A DNA stretch of 56,179 bases, from positions 1 through 56,179 of the forward strand of contig JAEZHK010000051.1 of the NCBI GenBank assembly GCA_023416655.1, read 5' to 3'. Below are positions 33,047 through 41,400 of this stretch, in pieces. The notes below the pieces were generated by a model. The model made no database searches, was not told the DNA's origin, and saw nothing but the letters and a program-made list of their open reading frames with translations. Within the stretch, counting starts at the first letter, position 1, and the number at the start of each line of letters is the position of its first letter. The translations under genes and the position numbers were made by a program. Source of the DNA: Bacillota bacterium (GTDB lineage: Bacteria > Bacillota > Clostridia > Christensenellales > Aristaeellaceae).

Positions 33047-34726
33047 TTAGAAGCCGCCGGGTCCGCCGCCGGGAATGCCGCCACCGCTGAGGCCACCGCT
33101 GAAGTTGCCGCCCATCTCGCCGCCCATCCGGCCGGACTGCGCCGTGGGCGTGCTGCTGTCGGACGAGTCGCGCTTGATCAGCACCTGGTCGCCCTCCTCG
33201 ACGCCGGAGAGGATCTGCACGTATTCATCGTTTGAGGCGCCGATGGTGACATTGGAGGTCTGACCGCTGGCCAGCGTGACGTAGTTCTGGTTGTTGGCGG
33301 TGGAGACGGCCTCCACGGGCACCAGCAGCGCGTCCTTGATATCGGTGGTGACGATGTTGATCGAGGCGGTCATGCCGTCCATGAGGCCCTGCGCGGCGTC
33401 CACCGCGACGGTGACCGTGTAGGTCGCGACGCCGCCGGACACCGTACCCACGCCGGAGATCTTGACGACCGTGCCGGTGAAGGTCTGGCCGGGGAACGCG
33501 TCGATCTCCACGTCAACCGTCTGGCCCGCCTGGATCTTCGGGATATCCAATTCGTCAACCGAGGCGACCACGTTGAACTGGCTGTCGGACTGCATCGTGA
33601 CCGCCGCCGTGGAGCCTTCTTCGAGCAACTGCCCGACAGAGGCGTTGACCGCGGTGATGACGCCGTCGATGGGCGCCTTGATGGTCAGGTTCTGCTGGTC
33701 GGTCAAGGCATTGTTCAGCGCGGTGCTGGCCTCGTCGTAAGTATACAGCGCCTGCTGCAGTTCCGACGACGGGATGCGGCCGGTCACGTAGAACAGCCTG
33801 GAACCCGACGAGACCGAGTCGTTGTCGTCGTAGTAGATGGTATCGATGGTACCGCCAATGGCGGTGACGGGGACGGGCATGTTGACCTCGAGTACGCCCT
33901 CGCCGATCTTTTCGCCCTGCAGCGTGGTGACCAGCGCCTGATCGCCGATGTCATAATCCTCGTCGGACACGGTGACGGAGATCCTGCCGCCCAGACCGTC
34001 CACCTGGTCCACGACGCCCTTGACTTCCGCGTTGTCGATCCAGACGCTGACTTCGTTGCCCACCGCATACGTGCCGCTCAGGGGTTCAAACTCGATCTTC
34101 ATCTTGTCGTCACGGGAGATGATGCACAGGTATCCGACGGTCTTCATGATGACCGAGATGTCGTCGCCCTCTTCGACGCCGTCGATCAGCTTGATCGTGC
34201 CGGCCGACGGTGCATACACGGAGGTGTTGGAGCCGGTGTCCCGGACTTCGCTCAGCGTGACCTGCGCGGTGAAGAGGTCCGATTGGAGCGTCGAGATCTG
34301 GGTCTCAAGATCGGTGGAGTTAAGCTTCAGGAGCGTATCGCCTGACTTAACCGTGTCGCCGACTTCCACGTCGATGGACTCCACCTTGCCCTCGGCCTCG
34401 TTGTAGACGTTCTTAGTGGCGGCGGGCTCTAGGCTGCCGGAGCCGTAGACCATGACCTCGAGGTCACCCTTCTTGACGGTGGCGTAGCTGCCCGCCGAAG
34501 CCGAGCCGGACGAATTGCCAGAACCTGAGGTGCCGCCGGAGAAGGCCCCGGTCCTGGATGAGCCGGAGTTGCCGCTGCCGGATGTGCTGGCCGCCAGGGT
34601 GCCGCGCGTCGAACCGCCGATCATCGACTGGACGGTCGGCCAGGCTAGGCTCGCGAGTACCGCAAGGACCACCACGAGCACGACCCATTTGACCCATTTG
34701 GCGCCAACGCCGCGTTTTTTCATCAT
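33047..34726 (-). CDS. Efflux periplasmic adaptor (HlyD/MacA/YknX-like), enlarged
   Basis: A 559-residue membrane fusion protein. After one N-terminal membrane segment (VVLVVVLAVLASLAWP) comes a Ser/Gly/Thr-rich linker of about 45 residues. Then follow a barrel-sandwich half (GKVESIDVEVGDTVKSGDTLLKL), a second lipoyl-like stretch (SAGTIKLIDGVEEGDDI), a third (IKAPIDGVITAVNASVGQLLEEG), beta-barrel segments and a Gly-rich C-terminal tail. YknX and MacA are near 370-380 residues, so this is much longer. It should link the MacB-like transporter to the wall side. GGAGG precedes ATG 34726. It is the first gene of the operon, divergent from the ABC exporter at 34927. Confidence 0.87.
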   Translation of the reverse strand: MMKKRGVGAKWVKWVVLVVVLAVLASLAWPTVQSMIGGSTRGTLAASTSGSGNSGSSRTGAFSGGTSGSGNSSGSASAGSYATVKKGDLEVMVYGSGSLEPAATKNVYNEAEGKVESIDVEVGDTVKSGDTLLKLNSTDLETQISTLQSDLFTAQVTLSEVRDTGSNTSVYAPSAGTIKLIDGVEEGDDISVIMKTVGYLCIISRDDKMKIEFEPLSGTYAVGNEVSVWIDNAEVKGVVDQVDGLGGRISVTVSDEDYDIGDQALVTTLQGEKIGEGVLEVNMPVPVTAIGGTIDTIYYDDNDSVSSGSRLFYVTGRIPSSELQQALYTYDEASTALNNALTDQQNLTIKAPIDGVITAVNASVGQLLEEGSTAAVTMQSDSQFNVVASVDELDIPKIQAGQTVDVEIDAFPGQTFTGTVVKISGVGTVSGGVATYTVTVAVDAAQGLMDGMTASINIVTTDIKDALLVPVEAVSTANNQNYVTLASGQTSNVTIGASNDEYVQILSGVEEGDQVLIKRDSSDSSTPTAQSGRMGGEMGGNFSGGLSGGGIPGGGPGGF

Positions 34727-34866
34727 GGAACTTTCCTCCCATCGGTGTGATGGCCCTATTCTAGCGGGCATGTGCGGCTTTTTCGTGGCGGAGGCTGACG
34801 ATGTTTGTGAACGTTGCCGATCAAAACTCCGCCATCCCACGGCATGCCTTTGTTAACACATTGTGC

Positions 34867-34895
34867 TAGACACAGGTCGGGCGCCGCGGTATCAT
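34867..34895 (+). promoter_or_regulatory. Promoter of the ABC exporter gene
   Basis: TAGACA (34867-34872), a 17-nt spacer and TATCAT (34890-34895), each one base from consensus, 31 nt before the ATG. Confidence 0.55.
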
Positions 34896-34926
34896 CGTAT
34901 CATTGTCATGAATTGACGGAGGAGCC

Positions 34927-36729
34927 ATGGAAAGTAAGGCCGCGCGCCCGAAGGGCGCCAAACAGTCACTTTATCTCCTACGAAGATTCCTTCCTTACTA
35001 CAAACCGTATCGGGGCGTTCTGGCGATGGACCTGACTTGCGCGGCGCTGACGACGGTGTGCGAGCTGGTTCTGCCGCTGATCGTCCGCTTCATCACGGAT
35101 TCCGCCATGCGGAATTTTGCCAGCCTGACGGCTGATACCATCCTGAAGCTGGGCGGACTGTATGTGCTGCTCCGCCTGATGGACACCGGCGCGTACTACT
35201 ACATGACGTCCATTGGCCATATCATGGGCTCCCGCATTGAAACCGACCTGCGTCGGGACCTGTTCGGCCACCTGCAGGCGCTGAGCAATTCCTACTACGA
35301 CAACGCCAGGACCGGTCAGCTGATGAGCCGCATCACCACCGATCTTAACGATGTGACCGAGTTCGCGCACCACTGCCCGGAGGAATTCTTCATCGCGGCG
35401 CTGAAGCTTATGGGCGTGTTCGCCATCCTGTGCACGATGAACGTGGGGCTGACGCTGATCATATTCATCGCGCTGCCGCTGATGCTCGTGGCGCTGGGCT
35501 TCTTCAACAAGAACATGCGCAGGGCCTTCAAGAGCGCGCGCTACCAGCTGGGCGAGCTGAACGCCCAGGTGGAGGACAGCCTCCTGGGCATCCGGGTGGT
35601 CAAGGCCTTCGCCAACGAGGACCTGGAAAAGAGCAAGTTCGAGACCGGCAACAGACGGTTTTTGAACATCAAGCGCGACATGTACCTGTGGCTGGGCGCG
35701 TTCCACTCCAGCACCCGCTTCTTTGACGGGATGATGTACATCCTGGTGGTGACGGTGGGTGCGCTTTATATGATCCGCGGCGCGATTATGCCGGCGGACC
35801 TTATTGCATATCTTCTCTATGTCACCACGCTTCTTTCGTCCGTCAGCCGCGTCGTCGAGTTCACCGAGCAGTTCCAGCGCGGCATGACCGGCATCGAGCG
35901 CTTTGTCGAAGTGATGGACGAGCCGGTCAGCGTCGTGGACGCGCCGGGGGCCAGGCCTGTCGCCATCCGGCACGGCGAGGTCCGCTTCGAGCGCGTCAGC
36001 TTCGCCTACGATCCGGGTGGGGAAGAGGTGCTCTCTGACATCAGTCTGAGCGTGCAACCCGGTGAGTCGATCGCGCTGGTCGGGCCGTCCGGCGGCGGTA
36101 AGACCACGATGCTCAGCCTGCTCCCGCGCTTTTACGAGCCGACCAAGGGCCGCATCCTGATCGACGGAACCGACATTCAGGACTTCACGCTGGAATCGCT
36201 GCGCTCGCAGATCGGCATCGTACAACAGGATGTGTACCTTTTCGCCGGTTCCGTGCGCGACAACATCGAGTACGGAAAGCCCGGCGCTTCCATGGAGGAA
36301 ATCGTCGCAGCCGCCCAGATGGCCGGTGCGCACGATTTTATCCGCCAGTTGCCGGAAGGCTACGACACCTTTCTGGGCGAGCGTGGCGTGAGGCTCTCCG
36401 GCGGACAAAAGCAGCGGGTGTCCATCGCCCGTGTGTTCCTCAAAAACCCGCCGGTGCTGATCCTGGACGAGGCCACCTCGGCGCTGGACAACGAATCCGA
36501 GCAGGTGGTGCAGCGTTCGCTGGAGACGCTGATGCGGGGTCGCACCACGTTCACCATCGCGCACCGGCTGACCACCATCCGAAACGCCAAGCTCATCCTG
36601 GTACTGACAGACCGGGGGATCGAGGAACAGGGCACCCATGAAACGCTGATGGCCGCGAATGGCCTGTATCACGACCTGTACAGCGCCTACGCGCTGAACC
36701 AGGGCGAGGTGGAGACCCAAGTCCAATAG
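34927..36729 (+). CDS. ABC exporter, fused membrane and ATPase domains (MsbA/MdlB-like)
   Basis: A 600-residue half-transporter. Six membrane segments lie in about residues 20-315, with the coupling-helix region SDRIETDLRRDLF (first residues read GSRIE here). The ATPase domain has Walker A GPSGGGKTT, Q-loop VQQDVYLFAGSVRDNI, signature RLSGGQKQRVSIARVF, Walker B VLILDEATSALD and H-loop IAHRL. It should work as a homodimer exporting lipids, drugs or peptides; the substrate is unknown. GGAGG lies four bases before ATG. It is transcribed away from the macAB-like operon. No clear terminator follows in the 243-nt gap. Confidence 0.9.
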   Translation: MESKAARPKGAKQSLYLLRRFLPYYKPYRGVLAMDLTCAALTTVCELVLPLIVRFITDSAMRNFASLTADTILKLGGLYVLLRLMDTGAYYYMTSIGHIMGSRIETDLRRDLFGHLQALSNSYYDNARTGQLMSRITTDLNDVTEFAHHCPEEFFIAALKLMGVFAILCTMNVGLTLIIFIALPLMLVALGFFNKNMRRAFKSARYQLGELNAQVEDSLLGIRVVKAFANEDLEKSKFETGNRRFLNIKRDMYLWLGAFHSSTRFFDGMMYILVVTVGALYMIRGAIMPADLIAYLLYVTTLLSSVSRVVEFTEQFQRGMTGIERFVEVMDEPVSVVDAPGARPVAIRHGEVRFERVSFAYDPGGEEVLSDISLSVQPGESIALVGPSGGGKTTMLSLLPRFYEPTKGRILIDGTDIQDFTLESLRSQIGIVQQDVYLFAGSVRDNIEYGKPGASMEEIVAAAQMAGAHDFIRQLPEGYDTFLGERGVRLSGGQKQRVSIARVFLKNPPVLILDEATSALDNESEQVVQRSLETLMRGRTTFTIAHRLTTIRNAKLILVLTDRGIEEQGTHETLMAANGLYHDLYSAYALNQGEVETQVQ

Positions 36730-36902
36730 ACCGAAGTGCGGCAAAACACAAAAAGCCAAAGGAAACCAAACGGCGGTCGGCGTGCGGGCGATGGGCCAAA
36801 ACAGACCGGGGTTTGAAGCGTCCGCCCCTGCGTGTCATGCAGATTTTCCAAGACCGCCCCACATGTTTTTGGTGAAAACCCCAACCTTGCCCATGTTTTA
36901 AT

Positions 36903-36931
36903 TTGCAAACCAATCACTTGTGTGCTAGAAT
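36903..36931 (+). promoter_or_regulatory. Promoter of the acyltransferase-glycosyltransferase-PHP operon
   Basis: TTGCAA (36903-36908), a 17-nt spacer and TAGAAT (36926-36931), 41 nt before the first ATG. Confidence 0.6.
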
Positions 36932-36972
36932 GATGACAGGAGCCAAGCGGTCAGGAGAAGGGAAACGCTCGA

Positions 36973-37491
36973 ATGTTTAGCCGCTTTATGATGACGTTGC
37001 CCGTTTTCATCGGGCAGTTTTTCAAGTTCGCGCTGATCGTTGCGTTCATCGGTGCGGCTTCGCATTATATAGGACAGCTCCTGCCCCGAAAGAACTTTGA
37101 CTTTGCGGCGTCGCCCTACGCCCCGCGCAAGTGGGAGCAGGACGGCATGTTCTACACGAAGTTCAAGATCCAGTTCTGGAAGGACAAAGTCCCGGACATG
37201 AGCCAGTATGTCAAGTCCATGTTCCGCAAGAAGATCTCCGTCTTCCGGGATTTCGACTACATCAAGGAGTTGATCCTGGAAACCTGCGTCGCGGAGTTCG
37301 TACACTGGATGCTGGTTTTTTTGAGCCCGGTCTTCATGGTGCTGATGGAAGGGCTTGCCGGCCGGATCGGCGCCGTTCTGTACGCGCTGTGCAACCTTCC
37401 GTTTGTCATGATTCAGCGGTACAACCGCCCCAGGCTCGTGCGCCTTATGAACCGGCAGAAGCGCCAGGACCTCGCGGACAACCTGCAATGA
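36973..37491 (+). CDS. CrtO-like acyltransferase family membrane protein
   Basis: A 172-residue protein with N-terminal membrane segments (residues 8-38) and a C-terminal hydrophobic pair (residues 112-148). The middle has FYTKFKIQFWKDKVPDMSQYVKSMFRKK, matching the conserved I..WKD.LPD pattern of the glycosyl-4,4'-diaponeurosporenoate acyltransferase (CrtO) family. In Staphylococcus, CrtO adds a fatty acid to a glycosylated carotenoid. Here a GT2 glycosyltransferase follows seven bases later, the same enzyme pairing, but no carotenoid synthesis genes are in the window, so another glycolipid is likely. AAGGGA lies upstream of the ATG. Confidence 0.65.
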   Translation: MFSRFMMTLPVFIGQFFKFALIVAFIGAASHYIGQLLPRKNFDFAASPYAPRKWEQDGMFYTKFKIQFWKDKVPDMSQYVKSMFRKKISVFRDFDYIKELILETCVAEFVHWMLVFLSPVFMVLMEGLAGRIGAVLYALCNLPFVMIQRYNRPRLVRLMNRQKRQDLADNLQ

Positions 37492-37509
37492 TTTGAGGTG
37501 CAATCCCAC

Positions 37510-38796
37510 TTGATTCTTCAATGGGCCCTGATCCTGGGCTTGGCTTTTACCGTCTACGGCTGCTATTTTATGGCAATCGCCTTCGCGGGCAACATCTTGA
37601 AACGTCGCACCATCCCCGCCGCGCCCCCCGTCAAGCGTCTTGCCGCGATCATCCCGGCCAGAAACGAGCAGGCAGTCGTCCCCAAAATGGTCGACAGCCT
37701 GCTTCGTCAGCGCTATCCCCGTACGCTCTTTGACATCTACGTGGTGCCCAACAACTGCACCGACAACACCCGCAAGGCGGCGCTGGACGCGGGCGCCATG
37801 GTGCTGGACTGCGACGTGGAGGTGCACTCCAAGGGTGAAGTGCTGCGCTGGACGTTTGAAAAGCTGATGAACGGCGAAAAGCAGTACGACGCCTTCTGCA
37901 TTTTTGACGCCGACAACGTAGCCGACGGCGGCTTCTTTCAGGCGACCAACAACGCGCTGGTCGCGGGGTACGGCGTGGCCCAGGGTTACCGCGACAGTAA
38001 GAACCCGGACGACAACTGGGTTGCGGGCTGCACGTCCATCTTCTTCTGGTTCATGAACCGCTACTTCAACCACGCGCGCTTTGCCATGAAGATGTCGGCC
38101 TCGCTCAACGGCACCGGCATCATGTTCAGCGCCGACACGATCCGGAAGGTCGGCTTTGACACCTGCACGCTGACGGAGGATCAGGAATTCACCGGCATCT
38201 GCGCGATCAACGGCATCAAGATCGGGTGGATGGAGGACGCCATCACCTACGACGAACAGCCCATTACGCTCAGGGACTCGTTTACGCAGCGTAGGCGCTG
38301 GGGCGCGGGCACGCTGCAGTGCTTCCTGCATTACGGCAAGGCGCTCTTTCGGGCGATCCGGGAAAAGCGCAGCCTGGACGCGCTGGACGTACTGATCGTG
38401 TTTGCGGGCACGCCGCTGCAGGGCCTGGGCATCGCGTCGTTCGCACTCTGCGTGGCGGAGTTCTTCCGCCAGTTCGTCACCCTTGGCCCCCGGGCCGCCG
38501 TGATGTGGGCGGTCTACGCGACCCTGATGGGGCTGGCCAGTACGTTCGTCGGCGGCTTTTTCTCGGTGGTCGTGGTATGCACGGCGGAGAAGAAGTGGAG
38601 CCGCGCGAGGCTTCAGTGCCTGTTCATGATGGGCTGCTACCTGCTCACCTGGATGCCTGCCAACATGCTGGCGCTGGTCACCCGCCCGCCCAAATGGGTT
38701 CAGATCCCGCACGTAATGGTGGTTGGCATTGACGATCGGATGGTCGAACCGCCCGCCCCCTCCCGATATGGTGCGAAGGAGACCGATGTTTCTTGA
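37510..38796 (+). CDS. Processive-type family 2 glycosyltransferase, membrane-bound
   Basis: A 428-residue enzyme. One N-terminal membrane segment is followed by a GT-A domain with IIPARNEQAVVPKMVDSLL, FDADN (metal/UDP binding), LTEDQEF (catalytic base region) and QRRRW, the D, D, QxxRW signature of processive beta-glycosyltransferases and related enzymes. Three or four C-terminal membrane segments follow. Start choice is uncertain: GAGGTG lies nine bases before TTG 37510, while GTG 37498 is part of that same site; the latter would add four residues. It follows the CrtO-like gene and overlaps the PHP gene by four bases. The product is probably a surface glycolipid or polymer, which is inferred. 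Confidence 0.85.
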   Translation: MILQWALILGLAFTVYGCYFMAIAFAGNILKRRTIPAAPPVKRLAAIIPARNEQAVVPKMVDSLLRQRYPRTLFDIYVVPNNCTDNTRKAALDAGAMVLDCDVEVHSKGEVLRWTFEKLMNGEKQYDAFCIFDADNVADGGFFQATNNALVAGYGVAQGYRDSKNPDDNWVAGCTSIFFWFMNRYFNHARFAMKMSASLNGTGIMFSADTIRKVGFDTCTLTEDQEFTGICAINGIKIGWMEDAITYDEQPITLRDSFTQRRRWGAGTLQCFLHYGKALFRAIREKRSLDALDVLIVFAGTPLQGLGIASFALCVAEFFRQFVTLGPRAAVMWAVYATLMGLASTFVGGFFSVVVVCTAEKKWSRARLQCLFMMGCYLLTWMPANMLALVTRPPKWVQIPHVMVVGIDDRMVEPPAPSRYGAKETDVS

Positions 38797-39668
38797 GGAC
38801 GCTTTTGAACCCGACGATTCCGTTTTTCAAAGGCAACCTGCACATGCACACCACCCGGAGCGACGGACGCCTTTCGCCGGATGAAGCGCTTGCGCGCTAT
38901 CAGGCGAGGGGCTATGATTTTGTGGCGCTGGCCGATCACTGGCTGCCCTCGGACTACGGGCGCGTCAAGGGCATGACGGTGCTGACGGGCATCGAACTGG
39001 ACACCAACGTGGACGAAAACCAGGTGGCCCACATCGTCGGCGTGGGGTTCGACCCGGAAAGGCTGACGCTTCCGGACCAGCAAGAAAGCGCGCAGGCGCT
39101 GATCGACGCGATCATGAGAGCGGGCGGCATCGCGATCCTCGCGCATCCGTCCTGGTCGATGAACACGGTGGAATTCATCCTGAGCCTCGAAGGCCTTTCG
39201 GGCGCGGAGGTCTACAATACATTTTCAGGCACCCCCTGGAATGCGGACCGGGCGAGTTCCGCCCACATTCTGGACCTGGTTGCGGCAAAGGGCCGCCTTC
39301 TGCCGATGGTCGCCGCAGACGACAGCCACCGGTACGGCGGGGAAGAGGGCGTTTCGTACACCATGGTCAACGCCCGCGAGAACACGCCGGAGGCGCTTAC
39401 CGAGGCGCTCCGCGAGGGCAATTTCTATGCCAGCCAGGGTCCTGCCTTCCGCCAGATCACGCTTGACGGGCGGGATGTCGCCGTGGAGTGCAGCCCCTGC
39501 GAGAAGGTCGTTTTTTCTTCCAACATCCAGTGGAGTTCCGAGCGCTGCGTCAGCGGGCGGGACCTGACCCATGCCCACTACCGGCTGAATGAGAAGGAGC
39601 GCTTCCTGCGCGTTGAACTGACCGACCGGTTCGGACGGCGCGCCTGGTCGAGTCCTGTAGAAGTGTAA
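38793..39668 (+). CDS. PHP-domain metal-dependent phosphoesterase
   Basis: A 291-residue PHP-family hydrolase. Metal-binding motifs are GNLHMHTTRSDG (HxH near residues 17-19), VALADHW, a GIELDT strand, AILAHPSW and ADDSHRYG. The C-terminal 80 residues (ITLDGRDVAVECSPCEKVVF onward) form a beta-rich extension. PHP enzymes hydrolyse phosphoesters such as nucleotides or histidinol phosphate; this one resembles stand-alone members of unknown substrate. It starts with TTG, overlapping the glycosyltransferase stop, after AAGGAG. Operon position suggests a link to the glycolipid pathway, for example releasing a phosphate, but this is speculative. Confidence 0.85.
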   Translation: MRTLLNPTIPFFKGNLHMHTTRSDGRLSPDEALARYQARGYDFVALADHWLPSDYGRVKGMTVLTGIELDTNVDENQVAHIVGVGFDPERLTLPDQQESAQALIDAIMRAGGIAILAHPSWSMNTVEFILSLEGLSGAEVYNTFSGTPWNADRASSAHILDLVAAKGRLLPMVAADDSHRYGGEEGVSYTMVNARENTPEALTEALREGNFYASQGPAFRQITLDGRDVAVECSPCEKVVFSSNIQWSSERCVSGRDLTHAHYRLNEKERFLRVELTDRFGRRAWSSPVEV

Positions 39669-39732
39669 GTACCGGCTGCAAACACAGCCGATGTTCCATG
39701 AATTTGATGGTTCCAGGTCAAAAGACAAGCGC

Positions 39733-39760
39733 AAAAAAGGGCCCGGCCGATAAGGCCGGG
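39733..39760. terminator. Bidirectional terminator between PHP gene and recR
   Basis: CCCGGCC / GGCCGGG stem with a 5-nt loop. On the minus strand it is followed by TTTTTT (39733-39738); on the plus strand a T-containing stretch follows within 15 nt. Confidence 0.8.
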
Positions 39761-39779
39761 TTCCGCTGTTTTTGGGGCG

Positions 39780-40373
39780 TCAAAGCTCCCGCCGGTTCTC
39801 AAACGCCTTGGAGAGCGTCACCTCGTCGGTGTACTCCAGTTCGCCGCCCACCGGTACACCGTGGGCGATGCGGGTGACCCGCACCAAGGGCTTGACGAGC
39901 CGCGCGATGTAGGCAGCCGTGGCCTCGCCCTCGATGTCGGGGTTGGTGGCCAGCACGACTTCCTTGATCTCTCCCGATGCAAGGCGCGTCATCAGCTCCC
40001 GGATGCGGATGTCGTCCGGCCCGACGCCGTCCATTGGCGAGATCACGCCGTGCAGCACGTGGTACAGGCCGCTATAATCGCGCATACGCTCCATCGCCGC
40101 CACGTCCCTCGGGTCCTTGACCACGCACAGGATGGATTTGTCCCGTCCGGGGTCGGCGCAGCGCTTGCAGGGGTCCTGATCGGTGTAATCGCCGCAGACG
40201 GGGCAGAAATGCACCTGCTTTTTGCCGTTGAAGATCGCCACAGCCAGCTCGCGCACCTGATCCTCCGGCAGCGCGATGATGTGATAGGCCAGCCGGGCCG
40301 CGGTCTTCCGGCCGACGCCCGGCAGCCTGGACAGCTGGTTGACCAGTTTGGCGATGGGTTCGATGTCGTTCAT
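39780..40373 (-). CDS. recR: Recombination mediator RecR
   Basis: A 197-residue DNA repair protein. An N-terminal helix-hairpin-helix (LVNQLSRLPGVGRKTAARLAYHI), a four-cysteine zinc finger (HFCPVCGDYTDQDPCKRC), and a Toprim domain (ILCVVKDPRDVAAMERM, VVLATNPDIEGEATAAYIARL) are followed by the Walker-like ending RIAHGVPVGGELEYTDEVTLSKAF. RecR works with RecO (and RecF) to load RecA on gapped DNA. Its ATG directly follows the ybaB TAG, so it depends on translation of ybaB. The C-terminus ends ENRREL. Confidence 0.94.
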   Translation of the reverse strand: MNDIEPIAKLVNQLSRLPGVGRKTAARLAYHIIALPEDQVRELAVAIFNGKKQVHFCPVCGDYTDQDPCKRCADPGRDKSILCVVKDPRDVAAMERMRDYSGLYHVLHGVISPMDGVGPDDIRIRELMTRLASGEIKEVVLATNPDIEGEATAAYIARLVKPLVRVTRIAHGVPVGGELEYTDEVTLSKAFENRREL

Positions 40374-40718
40374 CTAGAACAGGCCCGGCATGTTCAGGCC
40401 GCCGGTCATCTTGCCCATCTCGCGCTCGATGGTCTCGGCCGCCTGGCGCAGCGCTTCGTTGACCGCCGCCAGCACCAGATCCTGCAGCATTTCAACATCC
40501 TCGGGGTCCACCGCTTCGGGCTTGATGGTGAGCGCCAGCAGCTCTTTTTTGCCGTTGACCTTGACCGTCACCATGCCGCCGCCCGCGGACGCTTCAAATT
40601 CGCGCGCATCCAGCGCAGACTGCATTTCGGCCATCTGCTGCTGCAGCTTCTGCGCCTGCCGCGCCAGCTGTTGCATGTTGCCGCCGCCCATCATTCCGGG
40701 AAATCCGCCACGTGCCAT
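40374..40718 (-). CDS. ybaB: YbaB/EbfC family nucleoid-associated protein
   Basis: A 114-residue DNA-binding protein. A Gly/Met-rich N-terminus (MARGGFPGMMGGGNM) precedes a coiled helix (QLARQAQKLQQQMAEMQSAL), a beta hairpin with GGGMVTVKVNGKKELLALTIKPEAVDPEDVEMLQDLVLAAVNEALR and the GLNMPGLF end, all typical of the family. It forms dimers that bind DNA. AGGAGG lies seven bases before ATG 40718. It is co-transcribed with recR. In many bacteria dnaX precedes this pair; here it starts a new transcript instead. Confidence 0.92.
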   Translation of the reverse strand: MARGGFPGMMGGGNMQQLARQAQKLQQQMAEMQSALDAREFEASAGGGMVTVKVNGKKELLALTIKPEAVDPEDVEMLQDLVLAAVNEALRQAAETIEREMGKMTGGLNMPGLF

Positions 40719-40748
40719 AATCCATCCTCCTGAAAAAGTGCTCACCAT

Positions 40749-40777
40749 ATTATAAACGATTTCTGGAAAAATGTAAA
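40749..40777 (-). promoter_or_regulatory. Promoter of ybaB-recR
   Basis: TTTACA (40772-40777), a 17-nt spacer and a perfect TATAAT (40749-40754) on the minus strand, about 31 nt before the start. Confidence 0.75.
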
Positions 40778-40850
40778 CGAAAAGGCGAATCCGGCGCGTA
40801 GGATCGCACCGGACCGCGGTACAGGACAGCGTATTGTGATGCAGGATAGG

Positions 40851-41285
40851 TTAAGCGCTTCCTTTGTGAATGAGATCCCTGGTCAAGAGCGTGCCCGCCA
40901 CGCCGGTGGAAACCATCGCGGCTGCGTACAGCGCGAGTGAGAGGAGGGTTATCGCCCAGGGCCAGCCTTCGGGCGGGGTCGCGCCGGAGGCAAGGCCCGT
41001 GGCAAGGGGAACAAGCAGTACGCAGGCAAAGAATGCGACCATGGCGGCCCCGCTGACTGCGATGGGCATCCGGCGGAGCCGCGTCCTGAACGCGGCCCAG
41101 GCCAGAATCAGCGCGCCCACGAGCGCCAGGGGGAAGAGCTCGGCAGGCATCAGGAAGTCCAGCAGGAAAGAACGACGGAAAAGCAGACCGAACACCGAGG
41201 ACAGGACGGTCAGCGCGAGTGGGAGCCAGACAAGCACAGTTCCGGCCAGGGCGAGGACCTTATCGAGACCCAATTTCCTTGCCAA
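40851..41285 (-). CDS. Small polytopic membrane protein of unknown function
   Basis: A 144-residue protein with four hydrophobic segments (about 8-32, 40-64, 76-98 and 109-131) and the basic stretch RTRLRRMP between the second and third. The longer open reading frame has no ATG in the membrane part; TTG 41285 is chosen because AAAGGAGG ends seven bases before it. It resembles small DUF-type inner-membrane proteins but no family is recognised. It lies between ybaB and oppA with the same orientation, after the oppA terminator. Confidence 0.6.
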   Translation of the reverse strand: MARKLGLDKVLALAGTVLVWLPLALTVLSSVFGLLFRRSFLLDFLMPAELFPLALVGALILAWAAFRTRLRRMPIAVSGAAMVAFFACVLLVPLATGLASGATPPEGWPWAITLLSLALYAAAMVSTGVAGTLLTRDLIHKGSA

Positions 41286-41345
41286 GCTGAGGCCTCCTTT
41301 GCGCACATTGCCGCGGGTACCCTCGACACACAAAGCATATTCCAG

Positions 41346-41388
41346 CCCACAAAAAGAAAGAAGCGGGGCCGCAAAAAGCGGCCCCGCC
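41346..41388 (-). terminator. Terminator of the opp operon
   Basis: On the minus strand GCGGGGCCGC and GCGGCCCCGC form a 10-bp stem with a TTTTT loop, followed by TTCTTTCTTTTTG. Confidence 0.85.
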
Positions 41389-41400
41389 AGGGTGATGAGA

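Noticed and set aside
34978..36759. A 593-codon open frame antisense to the ABC exporter
   Set aside because: The plus-strand gene has all ABC motifs; the antisense frame is His/Gln/Arg-rich noise typical of GC-rich shadow frames.
36925..38712. A 595-codon open frame antisense to the acyltransferase and glycosyltransferase genes
   Set aside because: The plus strand carries the D, D, QxxRW enzyme and the CrtO-like protein with coupled starts.
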